Positions 52,765-64,000 of a DNA stretch of 64,000 nucleotides are shown here, in pieces. The DNA is from Verrucomicrobiota bacterium (lineage in GTDB: Bacteria; Verrucomicrobiota; Verrucomicrobiia; Chthoniobacterales; SZAS-18): the NCBI GenBank assembly GCA_025353105.1, contig JANXRG010000002.1, positions 1-64,000 on the forward strand. The letters are read 5' to 3'. The notes under the pieces were generated by a model. The model worked only from the letters and a program-made list of their open reading frames with translations, was not told the DNA's origin and made no database searches. The first letter of the stretch is position 1. Each line of letters opens with the position of its first letter. Position numbers and translations under genes: made by a program.

Positions 52765-53979
52765 CTAGCCACCCGAGACGATTTCCGGGAGCTGGAAGAT
52801 TGGCAGGAACATGCAGAGCACAATGCCACCAACGACGACGCCGAGGATCACGATCAGAATAGGCTCGAGAAGTGAGGTCAGGCCATTGAGTGTGGCCTCA
52901 ATTTCCTCGTCCCAGAAATCGGCCATCTTTTCGAGCATTTCGTCAATTTTTCCGGTCGATTCGCCCGCCGCAACCATCCGCAGCATCATCGGCGGAAAGA
53001 TGGTCTTCTTCGAAAGCGCCACGGAAAGATTGTCGCCCCGTTCCACGTCCGTGCTCACGGAACGAATCGCGTGCTCGATGACCCGGTTGCCCGCTGAGCC
53101 ACCGACAATGTCCAGCGTCTCCAGAATCGGCACACCGCTGCGAATCAACTGTGCGAAAGTCCGCGCGAAGCGGGTCATGGCGATCTTGTGAATGAGCGGC
53201 CCGAAGATCGGAAGCTTGAGCATGTATTTATCCTTCATTTCGGCGCCTCGCTCGGAACGGAGGAAGAGCTTGAGCGCAAAATAAATGCCAACGAACACGA
53301 GAAGGATTGCCCACCAGTAACTCCGGGTAAACTCGCTGAGATCCACGAGCAACTGCGTCGGACCCGGCAGGGGCTTGCCGAAATCCTTGAACACATCGGC
53401 AAAGACCGGCACGACCTTGATGATGAGGAACAATGTGATCGAAAACGCAATCGTGATGACAACGACCGGATACACGAGGGCCGACTTCACCTTCTTCTTC
53501 AAGCGCGCGGTGGCCTCAAGGAATCCCGCCAGTCGATCCAGAATTTCCGCGAGCAAACCGCCGGCTTCACCGGCCTTCACCATGCTGATGTAGAGGCGGT
53601 TAAAGATGAATGGATGCTTGGCGAGCGACTGGTGAAACGAATCGCCGCCCTGGACGCGGCTGACGACGTCGCCGATGACATTGCGCAGACTGGCCTGGCG
53701 CTTCGGATCGGCCGAGTCATAGAGCGCGGTCATCGCGCCGACCAGCGGAATGCCGGCGTCGACCATCGTGGCCAGCTGCCGGGTGAAGAGGACGAGATCG
53801 GTGTCCTTGACGGTCGTGACCTTCTTGCGTTTCGACGACACCGATTTCTGCTGGATGCTCAACACCATGAGCCCGCGGCTCATCAGGCTGGTGATCGCGC
53901 TTTCCTCGTTCAGCGCATCCTGCAGGCCGGAGGTAATCTTGCCGCCCGCATCGCGGGCTTGGTAGGTGAAGGTAAACAT
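52765..53979 (-). CDS. pilC: Type IV pilus / type II secretion inner membrane platform protein
   Basis: 404 residues of the PilC/GspF family. N-terminal FTYQARDAGGKITSG, two T2SSF repeats (LVLFTRQLATMVDAGIPLVGAM at about 64 and ARTFAQLIRSGVPILETLDI at about 265), AGEAGGLLAEILDRLA and AGESTGKIDEMLEKMA, and three membrane spans (VVVITIAFSITLFLIIKVVPVF; YWWAILLVFVGIYFALKLF; ILIVILGVVVGGIVLCMFLPIF). Anchors the assembly ATPase to the pseudopilus machinery. The ATPases pilB/pilT are not in the window. Confidence 0.95.
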   Translation of the reverse strand: MFTFTYQARDAGGKITSGLQDALNEESAITSLMSRGLMVLSIQQKSVSSKRKKVTTVKDTDLVLFTRQLATMVDAGIPLVGAMTALYDSADPKRQASLRNVIGDVVSRVQGGDSFHQSLAKHPFIFNRLYISMVKAGEAGGLLAEILDRLAGFLEATARLKKKVKSALVYPVVVITIAFSITLFLIIKVVPVFADVFKDFGKPLPGPTQLLVDLSEFTRSYWWAILLVFVGIYFALKLFLRSERGAEMKDKYMLKLPIFGPLIHKIAMTRFARTFAQLIRSGVPILETLDIVGGSAGNRVIEHAIRSVSTDVERGDNLSVALSKKTIFPPMMLRMVAAGESTGKIDEMLEKMADFWDEEIEATLNGLTSLLEPILIVILGVVVGGIVLCMFLPIFQLPEIVSGG

Positions 53980-54071
53980 ACGTCAGGCCGCGGCGGAGAC
54001 CGCAATCCGGCAAAGTTTAGAAATGAGCACAAAAAATGCCAGTTTGAAGTGCAGCCGCTCGTTTCGCGTGA

Positions 54072-54302
54072 TTAGACGAGGTCGTCGGAAACCACGCTGG
54101 TGCGCTCGCGACCGCCCAAGAGGATAGCCTGGTCGATAACGGCCTGCGGGTTTTCGTTGAAGCGATAACCGTGGCAGTTCGGGCAGAAGTGAACCCGGCG
54201 GGCGACGATCGAATCACAACCCTCACAGATCTTGTAGTCCTCCGGTTGGCTCGCAATTTTGGAAGCTTGCCGGGCGCGGTCGTTCAGGGGTTCGGATGGC
54301 AT
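54072..54302 (-). CDS. Small zinc-ribbon protein
   Basis: 76 residues. C26-xx-C29 and C40-xx-C43 (ICEGCDS and FCPNCHG) form a rubredoxin-like zinc knuckle. The C-terminal half (AVIDQAILLGGRERTSVVSDDLV) is not a known domain. Similar small ribbons occur in Verrucomicrobiota, role unknown. It is 92 bp upstream of pilC on the same strand. Confidence 0.7.
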   Translation of the reverse strand: MPSEPLNDRARQASKIASQPEDYKICEGCDSIVARRVHFCPNCHGYRFNENPQAVIDQAILLGGRERTSVVSDDLV

Positions 54303-54429
54303 GTCGTCACGGGCGGCGTCTGCGTTGGTGGAGTATCGGCTCGCCCGCGGGTTCTGACAAGCAATCTGCGGGCCGCGTTCACGGACGCCCTACTGGACGC
54401 GCTGACGGGATCCGGGCAGGTTCTCCGGT

Positions 54430-55047
54430 ATGGCTGCCGCGGACGAATTTCATGACCTCGGTGCCGGCCTGTATTTCTGGCAGGCGTACGAGCTGGCGGT
54501 AAAAACGGATTTGTCCTGCGCCGCGATCCGGTCCGGCGACCAGTGGTACTTCGTCGATCCGATTCCGCTCGCCGCTGACGCCCGGCAAGAGTTGACCGGA
54601 GACAGCGTCCGCCGCGGCGCCATCCTGCTGACAAACGGCAATCATGAGCGCGCCGCGGCCGCGTTCCGCGATCGCTTTGCGCTGCCGGTGCTCGCGCCCG
54701 CCGACGCGATCGCGGAATTTACGATCCCCGTCGATCGCCTGGTCGCGGATGGCGACGAACTCTTCGGTGAGATCACGGTCATCGCGTTGCCCGGCGCGGC
54801 GACGGGCGAGGTTGCCTATCTCCACGCCGCCAGCGGCACGTTGTGCCTGGGCGACGCGCTCATTCACCTCGACTCGCACGGATTTGGGCCGCTGCCGGCG
54901 AAGTACTGCCGCGATTCCCGCGGCCTGCACAAGGCGCTCGCGCGCTTGCTCGATCATCGCTTCGAGCGCATGACTTTTGCGCACGGGACGCCGATCCTGA
55001 CCAAGGCGCGGGCGCGCTTGGAATCCCTGCTGGCCTCCCTTTCCTGA
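54430..55047 (+). CDS. MBL-fold-like metallohydrolase
   Basis: 205 residues. The outline is a metallo-beta-lactamase fold: YFVDPIPLAADARQEL, LTNGNHERAAAAFRDRF, CLGDALIHLDSHGFG, MTFAHGTPIL. The canonical HxHxDH is reduced to NGNHERA, so only a subset of metal ligands remains and activity is uncertain. ATG at 54430; it ends 4 bp before the UbiA-type gene and is probably co-transcribed. Confidence 0.65.
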   Translation: MAAADEFHDLGAGLYFWQAYELAVKTDLSCAAIRSGDQWYFVDPIPLAADARQELTGDSVRRGAILLTNGNHERAAAAFRDRFALPVLAPADAIAEFTIPVDRLVADGDELFGEITVIALPGAATGEVAYLHAASGTLCLGDALIHLDSHGFGPLPAKYCRDSRGLHKALARLLDHRFERMTFAHGTPILTKARARLESLLASLS

Positions 55048-55051
55048 TCCC

Positions 55052-55894
55052 ATGTTCGACCGCCTTCGCCGTGCGCTGACCTTTATCCGATTTTCGCACA
55101 CGATCTTCGCGCTGCCGTTCGCGCTCGGGGCGATGCTGGTCGCCGCCGGCGGCTTGCCAGGCTGGCGCGTCTTCGGCCTGATCCTGCTCGCGATGGTCTT
55201 CGCCCGCACCGCCGCCATGACGTTCAACCGGATCGCGGATTGGAAATTCGACCAGGCCAATCCGCGCACGGCGTCGCGCCACCAACTCATGTCACGCCCG
55301 GCCGCCATCGGCCTCCTCGTCGTCACGTCCGCCGCCTTCATCGCCGGGACGTGGTTCATCAATCCCCTTTGTTTCCGGCTTTCGCCGGTGGCGCTGGTGA
55401 TCGTGTTTGGCTATTCGCTGACGAAGCGCTTCACCGACTTCACGCAGTTCTTTCTCGGTCTCGCACTGGCGGTGTCGCCGGTCGGCGCCTGGCTCGCCGT
55501 GACCGGCCAATTCGCGCTGCCCCCACTCATCCTCGCGGCCGGCGTGCTGTGCTGGGTGGCCGGATTCGATTTGATCTACGCCACCATGGATCATGAGTTC
55601 GACCGGAGCACCGGCCTGCGCTCGATGGTCGTCCGTCTGGGCGTACCGCGCAGCCTGCGCCTCGCGACGTGGCTGCACCTCGCGATGTTCGCGCTGCTCA
55701 TTGCGTTCGGAATCGCCGCGCGGTTGGGCCCCGTTTATTTCGCGAGTTTGGCCTTCGTTCTCGCCGCGCTCGTGTACGAACATCGAAGTGCCTCCCGGCT
55801 CGATCTAGGCGGAATCAACGACGCATTTTTCAAAAGCAACGCCATCGTCGGTCTGGTCTTCGTCACCGCAATTTTGATCGACCGAACGGCGTGA
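55052..55894 (+). CDS. UbiA-type prenyltransferase (4-hydroxybenzoate/menaquinone precursor)
   Basis: 280 residues with about eight membrane spans. First Asp-rich motif FNRIADWKFDQANPRTASR, second motif YATMDHEFDRSTGLRSM. These match MqnP/UbiA enzymes that attach a polyprenyl chain to an aromatic quinone ring. Branches making ubiquinone and futalosine-route menaquinone are hard to separate by eye; the absence of other ubi genes leaves the product open. Confidence 0.88.
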   Translation: MFDRLRRALTFIRFSHTIFALPFALGAMLVAAGGLPGWRVFGLILLAMVFARTAAMTFNRIADWKFDQANPRTASRHQLMSRPAAIGLLVVTSAAFIAGTWFINPLCFRLSPVALVIVFGYSLTKRFTDFTQFFLGLALAVSPVGAWLAVTGQFALPPLILAAGVLCWVAGFDLIYATMDHEFDRSTGLRSMVVRLGVPRSLRLATWLHLAMFALLIAFGIAARLGPVYFASLAFVLAALVYEHRSASRLDLGGINDAFFKSNAIVGLVFVTAILIDRTA

Positions 55895-55903
55895 CGCCGG
55901 CCC

Positions 55904-56290
55904 TCAACACGCGTTGCCGCGCTTGGGCGGAAGGTCTTTGAAGCCCGCCGCCTGGGCCGATTCCTTGAGGATCTGTTTGATTGCCTTCGCGGGCAGCTCC
56001 TCGATTTTCTGGAAGCGGATACAGCCTTTGCCGACGTTCAAATGCTCGAGCGCCTTGGCGTATTTGGCGACGATTTCTGGGTGGCAGACATAGAGGCTGA
56101 AGTGATTCTTCTGCTTCTTGTAGCTGACCCAGAGGTCCGCGAGCAGATAGGTCGGCATCGTGTACAGCATCGATTCCGAGGCGTGCGGCGCGGCTTCGAG
56201 GATCCATTTGCGCAACTCGGTGAGCGCCGCGCGTGTGGGAGCGTCGAGGGATTTGAAATAGGCGGCGACGCCGGGATCGATGGTTTTCAT
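55904..56290 (-). CDS. DUF1801 (YdhG-like) protein
   Basis: 128 residues. KTIDPGVAAYFKSLDAPTRAAL, ESMLYTMPTYLLADLWVSYKKQKNHFSLYV and LNVGKGCIRFQKIEELPAKAIKQILKES match the family (PF08818). Small cytosolic alpha/beta proteins; function unknown. Convergent with the UbiA-type gene with 9 bp between stops. Confidence 0.85.
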   Translation of the reverse strand: MKTIDPGVAAYFKSLDAPTRAALTELRKWILEAAPHASESMLYTMPTYLLADLWVSYKKQKNHFSLYVCHPEIVAKYAKALEHLNVGKGCIRFQKIEELPAKAIKQILKESAQAAGFKDLPPKRGNAC

Positions 56291-56323
56291 GGGGAAGAAG
56301 GGGTGGGCTCGACGCGCTCGCGC

Positions 56324-57853
56324 TCAACGCTCCGGCGGAATCGTCGCGGCCGGCAAACCGACGGGCGCGGATCGCTCGTCGCCCTCCCGCCCGCTTTCCG
56401 GGGATGGTTCCCTTTGCCGCAACGCCATGAGTCGCTTCTGCAACGGGCGGAAGTAGGGCTCGAGTTCCTTTTCGTAGCACCATTGATAGAGAAAAAAATC
56501 TCGCAGACGATCGACCATCCAGTCGGCGTTCATGAGCTGGCTCGCGCGCTCAAGGTGCCCGGCGGCCGCCTTGAAATCGCCCTTCTGCGCCTCCGCGGCC
56601 ATCGCCAGCAGCAACCAATCACCGGACGGCGGATTCAACGCGAGCTGTCGCTTGGTCTCCGCGTCCAGCTCGTCGCCGCGCCCCATCGCGATGAGCGTCA
56701 GCCGCCGCTTGAACTGCATGGCGTCCTCGTCCGACTGCTCGTGCGCCCGTGCGATGGCCTGGTCGAAACGTTCCAGCGCCTGCTGGTTTTTCCCGCCCCG
56801 GCGCAACATCTCGGCCAGTAGAAAAAACGTCTTGAACTGGTGCGGCGTCGCGCGCGTCCCCAGCTCAAACGATTCGAGGGCGCGCCGCGACTGGTTGAAC
56901 TGCGCCTGGATGGACCCGCGCAAACCATACAACCGTCCGGCGTCCTCGCCCGCGTCGATCCCGGACTTGATGTGAGATTGCGCGTTGGCCGCATCGCCCT
57001 TCTGCAGATTCAGTAACGCGAGGGCCGTCTGCGTGCCGCCGAGGTCGGGCGCCGAGCGCAGAAGTTGAAGGAGGAGCTTCTCCGCGCGTGCGAAATCTCC
57101 ATTCGTTTGCGCGATCATCGCCTCATCGATCAAGGCGATCTCGGCGGGTTCGGCCAGGCGCGTCGTCCCGCGCGGCGGCGCGCTTTCCCCGGCGGACTGG
57201 ACGGGGCCGAGGTCGCCCTTGGGCCCGCCGGTGGGCGGCACCGGGCTCGTCATCCGACCCAGCAGGAATCCAACGAGGGCCAGCATAACTCCCAACACGG
57301 CAACGATCGCGGTCCTCTGCCCGGGTGGCACATGCCGCCACGCCGTCCCGATCGTCGGCGCACTGGGCCGCAGGGTCGCTGGTTCGCTCCGGTCCGGACG
57401 CTGCCGTCGTTCGGCCGGCTCGATCGGATCAGGCTTCCCTCCTTCTTCCTTCGTGAAAATCTCCACCGCGGCGGGGCGTTGCGACTTTTCCGGCTCGACG
57501 GCCGGCGGAACTTTAGAAACTTCCGCGATTGGCGCATCCGATTTCTCCGCCGGTCCGTCGCTTCGGGTGGCCGCCCCCCCGCGACGGAAACGTTTCTCCT
57601 CGCGTGAAATCAGTCCCCGCTCATCCCGGGTCAACGGTGCGACGGGCGCACCTTGCGCCGTCAGCACCTGCGCCAGGGCACTCATCAGGTGCTCGTTGAT
57701 CGCGGCAGGATCCGCCGGGACGCCGGTCGGCGGAGCGATGCGATCGCCCGGGGCGGCGGATTGCCTCGGCGTGAGGGCAATCGGCTTCGCCGCCTCGGTC
57801 TTCTCGGGCTCCGGCGAGGGCTTTTCGGGAGAATCGGGTGGTTCCTCGGCCAT
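56324..57853 (-). CDS. TPR-containing single-pass membrane protein
   Basis: 509 residues. Residues 1-180 are low-complexity Pro/Glu/Ala (cytoplasmic), then one TM ([19 protein letters not shown], about 183-201), then a periplasmic region with at least four tetratricopeptide repeats ([67 protein letters not shown]). The tail is Pro/Arg-rich. Probably a scaffold for protein contacts; specific role unknown. Upstream of the DUF1801 gene on the same strand. Confidence 0.75.
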   Translation of the reverse strand: MAEEPPDSPEKPSPEPEKTEAAKPIALTPRQSAAPGDRIAPPTGVPADPAAINEHLMSALAQVLTAQGAPVAPLTRDERGLISREEKRFRRGGAATRSDGPAEKSDAPIAEVSKVPPAVEPEKSQRPAAVEIFTKEEGGKPDPIEPAERRQRPDRSEPATLRPSAPTIGTAWRHVPPGQRTAIVAVLGVMLALVGFLLGRMTSPVPPTGGPKGDLGPVQSAGESAPPRGTTRLAEPAEIALIDEAMIAQTNGDFARAEKLLLQLLRSAPDLGGTQTALALLNLQKGDAANAQSHIKSGIDAGEDAGRLYGLRGSIQAQFNQSRRALESFELGTRATPHQFKTFFLLAEMLRRGGKNQQALERFDQAIARAHEQSDEDAMQFKRRLTLIAMGRGDELDAETKRQLALNPPSGDWLLLAMAAEAQKGDFKAAAGHLERASQLMNADWMVDRLRDFFLYQWCYEKELEPYFRPLQKRLMALRQREPSPESGREGDERSAPVGLPAATIPPER

Positions 57854-57936
57854 GGCGTGCGGAGCTTGGTCTTCCTACGTTCGGCCTGCCCCCTTGTCGA
57901 GAGGCATCTCTTCATCTAAGCCTGCGGAGTTCTTCC

Positions 57937-59166
57937 ATGAGCATCGTTGTGCAAAAATACGGCGGCGGCAGCGTCGCCGGACCCGAAAAACTTCGGGCCG
58001 TCGCCGCCCGGATCATGTCCACGCGGGCCGCCGGCCATCGCGTCTGCGTCGTCGTGTCGGCCATGGGTCACACGACCGACGAATTGCTCGCCTCAGCCAA
58101 ACAGATCTCCGCCAACCCGCCGCGCCGCGAACTCGACATGCTCCTCTCCGCCGGCGAGCGCATCTCGATGGCGCTGCTTTCGATTGCGATCCGCGAACTC
58201 GGCGGTGACGCGATCAGCTTCACCGGTTCGCAAAGCGGAATCATCACGACCGATCGCCATTCCGACGCGCGCATCATCGAGGTGCGCCCTTACCGCATCC
58301 AGGAGGAACTCGCGCGCGATCGCATCGTGGTGGTCGCGGGGTATCAGGGCGTCTCGCAACGCAAGGAGATCACCACCTTGGGACGCGGCGGAAGTGACAC
58401 GACCGCCGTGGCGCTGGCCGCAGCGCTGGGCGCGGAATGGTGTGAGATTTGTTCAGATGTCGACGGCGTGTATTCCGCCGATCCACGCGTCGTACCCGCG
58501 GCGCGGCGGATGCCCGAGCTCGGCTATGAGGAAATGCAGGAGATGGCGGCCGCCGGAGCGCGCGTGCTCAACGCCCAGGCGGTCGAGTTCGCGAAGGAAA
58601 AGGGCATCGCCATCTTCGCCCGCGCAACAAGTAGTGCGCCGATGGCTGACGCGACCGGTGCCATCGGCACCATCGTGCAAAGAAGTTCGTCGCCCTCAAC
58701 CGGCGCAGTGGCATCGGTGGTGGGGGAGAATCAAATCCGCCTGCTGCATGCGAGCGCAGCGCCACTCGAGGTCCTGCAATTTCTTGAGGACCACGGCGTG
58801 TGCGGAAAGCAGATCCATTTCTCGGCGGCGCCCGGCGCAGAACCGGCCCTCACGCTCGTGCTCACGCGCGAAAACCTCCACCACGAGGAAGCTCTCCGGC
58901 CGGAACTCGCCCGTCGATTCGGTGCGAGCCTGCAGTTGATCGATAGACTCGGCGCTGTCAGCGCGATCGGCACGGGCATCAACGCAACCCACGAAAATCT
59001 GCTCCGCGGCTCGGCCTGTCTCGCCGCGAAAGGCATCGACGTGCGGGGCCTCGCGACCTCCTCGTTCCGCATCACCTGGCTCGTGCCCGATGAGCACGCG
59101 AATGATGCCGTGCGCGCCCTCCATGCGCTCTATCTCGAACCTGTCGCCACACTCCCGCAACCGTAA
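57937..59166 (+). CDS. lysC: Aspartokinase
   Basis: 409 residues. Phosphorylates aspartate, the first step to Lys, Thr and Met. [15 protein letters not shown] replaces the common KFGGTSV, yet keeps the Lys. [19 protein letters not shown]-type [15 protein letters not shown]-type [31 protein letters not shown] and [15 protein letters not shown] follow. The C-terminal 140 residues form two ACT domains for feedback control. ATG 57937 opens directly on the kinase strand. Confidence 0.95.
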   Translation: MSIVVQKYGGGSVAGPEKLRAVAARIMSTRAAGHRVCVVVSAMGHTTDELLASAKQISANPPRRELDMLLSAGERISMALLSIAIRELGGDAISFTGSQSGIITTDRHSDARIIEVRPYRIQEELARDRIVVVAGYQGVSQRKEITTLGRGGSDTTAVALAAALGAEWCEICSDVDGVYSADPRVVPAARRMPELGYEEMQEMAAAGARVLNAQAVEFAKEKGIAIFARATSSAPMADATGAIGTIVQRSSSPSTGAVASVVGENQIRLLHASAAPLEVLQFLEDHGVCGKQIHFSAAPGAEPALTLVLTRENLHHEEALRPELARRFGASLQLIDRLGAVSAIGTGINATHENLLRGSACLAAKGIDVRGLATSSFRITWLVPDEHANDAVRALHALYLEPVATLPQP

Positions 59167-59187
59167 CGCCACCTCCGCCCCACGCCC

Positions 59188-60291
59188 ATGTCCGCTCTCC
59201 TTTCCTCTTCATCCCTGCGCCCCTTGCGCCTCCTTGCGGCCATTCTTCTTGCCACCTCGAGCGTCCGAGCGGCTGACGTCCCCTCCGCCGACGGCCTCTA
59301 CGCCGTCATGGAAACCACCAAGGGCCCGATCGTTTGCGAGCTGTTTTTCCGCGAGGCGCCGCTGACGGCCATGAATTTCACGGGTTTGGCCGAGGGCACG
59401 ATTGGCAACTCACTCCGCAAGCCGGGCGAACCGTTTTTCGACGGTCTTACCTTTCATCGCGTCGTGAAAGACTTCGTGATTCAGGGCGGTGATCCGAAAG
59501 GCGATGGCGAGGGCGGCCCCGGTTACGCGTTTCAGGATGAGTTTGGCCCGCAGCTTCGCCACGATCGAGCCGGCATGCTCTCCATGGCGAACGACGGCCC
59601 GAACACGAACGGCAGCCAGTTCTTCATCACGCTACGCGAAACCAACCGCCTGAATTATCTGCACAGCGTCTTTGGCCGCGTCGTGTCGGGCCAGGACGCC
59701 GTCGACAAGATCGCGCAAGGCGACAAGATCAATTCCGTGAAAATCGTGCGCGTGGGCGCCGCCGCAAAGGCGTTTCAAACCGATGTCATCGCCTTTGAGG
59801 TTTTCAAAAAACGCTCTGAGCTTGTGCCACCTCCACGGGTGCCGGCCGATTTCAAATTCTTCGTCGACGAGACCAACACGCTGCCCGAATTCCGGGTGAA
59901 GAATTTCAACTTCAAGCTCGCGAACTATGAGAAATTCCGGCGCTTGCGGATCGCGGTTCGCATCTTCGCCACGGCCAAGTCGGGCGAAACCGATTTCAAG
60001 GCGCTCGCGAAGGAACTCGGCGCGGGCGATGAGGAGGGCGGGTTGATTTGCTACTTCGCGGCCGAGGACGAGTGGAAGTTGATGATTGGGAAAACGCAAT
60101 TCCCCGCGATCAACGGCGGACCCGTCGCGGACGAGGCGGTCTTCCTCAAGGACGTGCTGCACGCGAAGAAGCAGGCGCTGCTGGCCCGCTCGCGAGAATT
60201 ATCCAAGGAGAAGAAGCTGAAGGAGGCGGTCGATGCAGCCATCGACACCGTGATCCTGCGCCTCGACGATTTTCAGCTCACGCAGAAATAA
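59188..60291 (+). CDS. Exported cyclophilin-type peptidyl-prolyl isomerase with C-terminal extension
   Basis: 367 residues with a signal peptide (ending SSVRAADV). The cyclophilin domain covers about 35-190: FHRVVKDFVIQGGDP with catalytic Arg, GGPGYAFQDEF, GMLSMANDGPNTNGSQFFIT, LHSVFGRVV. Residues 200-367 are an unrelated, charged C-terminal domain with parvulin-like hints (FRRLRIAVRIFATAKSGE...FKALAKELGAGDEEGG). Likely a periplasmic folding factor. 21 bp after lysC. Confidence 0.88.
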   Translation: MSALLSSSSLRPLRLLAAILLATSSVRAADVPSADGLYAVMETTKGPIVCELFFREAPLTAMNFTGLAEGTIGNSLRKPGEPFFDGLTFHRVVKDFVIQGGDPKGDGEGGPGYAFQDEFGPQLRHDRAGMLSMANDGPNTNGSQFFITLRETNRLNYLHSVFGRVVSGQDAVDKIAQGDKINSVKIVRVGAAAKAFQTDVIAFEVFKKRSELVPPPRVPADFKFFVDETNTLPEFRVKNFNFKLANYEKFRRLRIAVRIFATAKSGETDFKALAKELGAGDEEGGLICYFAAEDEWKLMIGKTQFPAINGGPVADEAVFLKDVLHAKKQALLARSRELSKEKKLKEAVDAAIDTVILRLDDFQLTQK

Positions 60292-60308
60292 GTAACCCTC
60301 GGGGAACA

Positions 60309-60385
60309 GCAGCCCGACTCGCGCCCGTTGAAAGATTCCCCCCGGATTTTCAACAATCCCTGCGAATCGGGCTGCCTTTTGGTTT
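60309..60385 (+). terminator. Terminator after the cyclophilin gene
   Basis: GCAGCCCGACTCGC (60309-60322) pairs with GCGAATCGGGCTGC (60362-60375), one mismatch in 14, followed by CTTTTGGTTT. Confidence 0.65.
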
Positions 60386-62684
<2,299 letters not shown>

Positions 62685-62803
62685 AATCCAAGCACTCTAA
62701 TCGTCACCGCCTTTAGAATCAGCAGCGGGTGACTGAGGCAGGGAGTTGGAGATAATGAACGAGGCCCCTTCCCCACTTCAACGAGCGTTGTCGACATTCT
62801 CGC

Positions 62804-62817
62804 AGATAATATTATCT
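62804..62817. promoter_or_regulatory. Palindromic operator candidate for the decayed antitoxin
   Basis: AGATAATATTATCT is a perfect 14-bp palindrome 8 bases before the antitoxin-fragment ATG. It is strikingly A/T-rich compared with its surroundings. Confidence 0.45.
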
Positions 62818-62825
62818 TCCCACCC

Positions 62826-62895
62826 ATGCCCGCCTCACTGCCGCTGCATGAAATGACAGTTGCAGAAAAACTCCGCGCGATGGGAGCGATCTGGG
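62826..62895 (+). pseudogene. Addiction-module antitoxin, N-terminal fragment
   Basis: Encodes MPASLPLHEMTVAEKLRAMG then AIWD, the standard beginning of the putative addiction module component family (TIGR02574-type, about 70-80 residues). After roughly residue 23 the sequence no longer resembles the family; the frame runs on to 63104 without similarity. The adjoining sequence in another frame is the C-terminal part of a partner toxin, so an internal deletion fused the two genes. Confidence 0.6.
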
Positions 62896-62896
62896 A

Positions 62897-63097
62897 CGCA
62901 GCCTGGCGTCAGATATCGATTCGCTTCGGCTTTACGCGGGAATTCACTCTAGTCACTTTGGGCGATTCCATCGCTTGCTTGCAAAGCGATTTCCGTTTGC
63001 CGTCTATTATCTGCTGTCGGAGGACACGGTCTGGATGTACGCGATCCTCGACTGCCGACGTGACCCAGCTTGGATCCGCGAAAGGCTGCAAAAATGA
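62897..63097 (+). pseudogene. RelE/ParE-type toxin, C-terminal fragment
   Basis: Read in the +2 frame relative to the antitoxin, 66 codons give SLASDIDSLRLYAGIH..., FHRLLAKRFPFAVYYLL and MYAILDCRRDPAWIRERLQK before a TGA at 63095. This is the second half of the ParE-like toxins that pair with TIGR02574 antitoxins. The first 30 or so residues are missing and no start exists, so it is non-functional. Confidence 0.65.
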
Positions 63098-63164
63098 CCC
63101 ATGAGCGGTGTCCACTCGAACGGCACAGCATGATAAACTAAAAATCTGCGTTACTACTCCACGC

Positions 63165-63266
63165 CTCGCCGGCGCCGAAGCCGGCAGTAAGCTCGAGAAG
63201 GCGCGCGAACTCGGCGTGAAGATCGTCGACGAGGCGGGTCTCGCCACGCTGCAAGCCGGCGGCTGA
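63165..63266 (+). pseudogene. ligA 3'-end fragment
   Basis: Encodes [20 protein letters not shown] then [13 protein letters not shown] and a stop, matching the BRCT end of the intact LigA ([20 protein letters not shown]). A 66-bp stretch is about 89 percent identical to the ligA end, with a 23-bp perfect core at 63198-63220 (the same as 62622-62644). A small hairpin (63268-63284) follows, perhaps the old ligA terminator. Confidence 0.8.
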
Positions 63267-63406
63267 AGCCACGCGCGCCGTGGCACCATTCCGAAATCGA
63301 GAGAGGACGTTCCTTTGCGAGATGTAAATCCGATCCAACTTGCTATTTGCGTGGCTCATAGGACAGGATTGGGTCGACTACAGTTCCTCCCCATCAACCA
63401 AGAGTT

Positions 63407-64000
63407 GTGATCCTCACCCACATTCTTGACCGTGCGCATTTCTTCGTGATTGCGGTAATGCTGGCGTTCACCCCTAGAGCTGCCCTGGCATTAACCGTTA
63501 ATGCGTCAGCAAGTGCAACGACCGTTCCGCGCCTCGGCACGGTTGACCTGACCGCCACAACGACGGCAGCATACGGCACGGTAACGTATGGGTGGAGACA
63601 GGTTTCCGGCCCTGGCAGTGCCCAGATCGACAACAATATGACCGCGGTCGCTACCGCTAGCCTTCCGCTTGGCCAGACCCCCGGCAACTATACCTTTCAA
63701 GTGAGAGCGACAGACAACAACGGTCCCGTGACGGCAGCCGTAACTGTCCGTTTCAACACGCCACCTACCGTTACAAATGGCCTCACCTCAACCTACAATA
63801 TACTCCCAACATTTGGCGATTCTTCAACGCTTAACGATGGCGCGTCCGCCTGCGGAGAAGCGCCTTCACGAAATACGACCCCGGCATGGAACACCACTGA
63901 AACCTCCGCGCCCGCCACCGAGGCCGTGCTGGCTGGGGATGTAGTTTGCTATGCCATTGGACCAACATTATTTGGACGCGATGCAACCACCGGCCTGGTG
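63407..64000 (+). CDS. Secreted protein with PKD/K319-like domain, N-terminal part
   Basis: Open from GTG 63407 to the window edge (198 codons, no stop). A signal peptide is plausible (HFFVIAVMLAFTPRAALA). Residues 28-125 look like an Ig-like PKD/REJ domain: VPRLGTVDLTATTTAAYGTV, YGWRQVSGPGSAQI, GNYTFQVRATDNNGPVTAAV. The following part is Ser/Thr/Asn-rich with two Cys. Codon use is less GC-biased than the rest of the window. Such domains are typical of large surface or secreted proteins; the remainder lies outside. The start codon is uncertain. Confidence 0.6.
   Translation, partial: MILTHILDRAHFFVIAVMLAFTPRAALALTVNASASATTVPRLGTVDLTATTTAAYGTVTYGWRQVSGPGSAQIDNNMTAVATASLPLGQTPGNYTFQVRATDNNGPVTAAVTVRFNTPPTVTNGLTSTYNILPTFGDSSTLNDGASACGEAPSRNTTPAWNTTETSAPATEAVLAGDVVCYAIGPTLFGRDATTGLV

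Noticed and set aside
62826-63104. A 92-residue intact protein
   Set aside because: Only its first 23 residues resemble a family; the rest is out-of-frame toxin sequence.

Overview
The window is GC-rich (low 60s percent by eye) and densely coded. Many starts are GTG or TTG, and few have a clear Shine-Dalgarno. The cell is Gram-negative: it carries a TonB-dependent receptor, lpxA, an lpxC-fabZ fusion, PBP1C and pilC. The lpxC-fabZ fusion, a DUF4912 protein, HemQ, factor-independent urate oxidase and the GH-GT2 fusion together fit Verrucomicrobiota (PVC group) best. That placement is an inference. There is no rRNA, no intact tRNA and no CRISPR array.

Layout. 1-6257 is a purine-themed accessory locus: the start of an exported NUP-family protein, a TonB receptor, an exported alpha/beta-hydrolase fused to a SAM-hydroxide-adenosyltransferase-type C-terminal domain, an exported MTA/SAH-nucleosidase-like protein, and urate oxidase. 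6372-9071 is a glycosidase-GT2 fusion. 9220-13884 holds glpX, lpxA, lpxC-fabZ, a cyclic-nucleotide-binding protein and an ABC ATPase. 13966-24601 holds a D,D-carboxypeptidase, phosphofructokinase, an Lrp-type protein, PBP1C, HemQ, an HtrA-like protease, a penicillin-acylase family protein and a CorA remnant. 24978-36900 holds a P1B-4-type metal ATPase, gluconokinase, a GNAT protein next to an attC-like site, an FtsX/YbbP-type permease, mutS, an ORF6N protein, dxs and xseB. 37009-40879 is a mixed set.

40915-48629 is the classical translation cluster, transcribed leftward: nusA-infB-rbfA-[vapBC]-nrnA-truB-ribF. A toxin-antitoxin pair interrupts it. 48830-60291 holds a small membrane protein, hisF, DUF4912, xerC-like, glnB, pilC, a zinc ribbon, an MBL-fold protein, a UbiA-type prenyltransferase, DUF1801, a TPR protein, aspartokinase and a secreted cyclophilin. 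60669-64000 holds ligA, a decayed toxin-antitoxin remnant, a second diverged ligA 3' end and the start of a secreted PKD-like protein.

The strongest candidates for something new are two. The first is the purine/adenosyl locus at the left end, where three exported proteins of adenosine or purine chemistry surround a TonB receptor and urate oxidase. The second is the right end, where a 23-bp direct repeat in ligA brackets about 576 bp carrying a broken toxin-antitoxin pair, as if a small element had integrated at the 3' end of ligA. Intergenic spaces also carry several repeat families: REP-like palindromes, polypurine hairpins, TCGAA-rich hairpins and a 172-bp terminal-inverted-repeat element.
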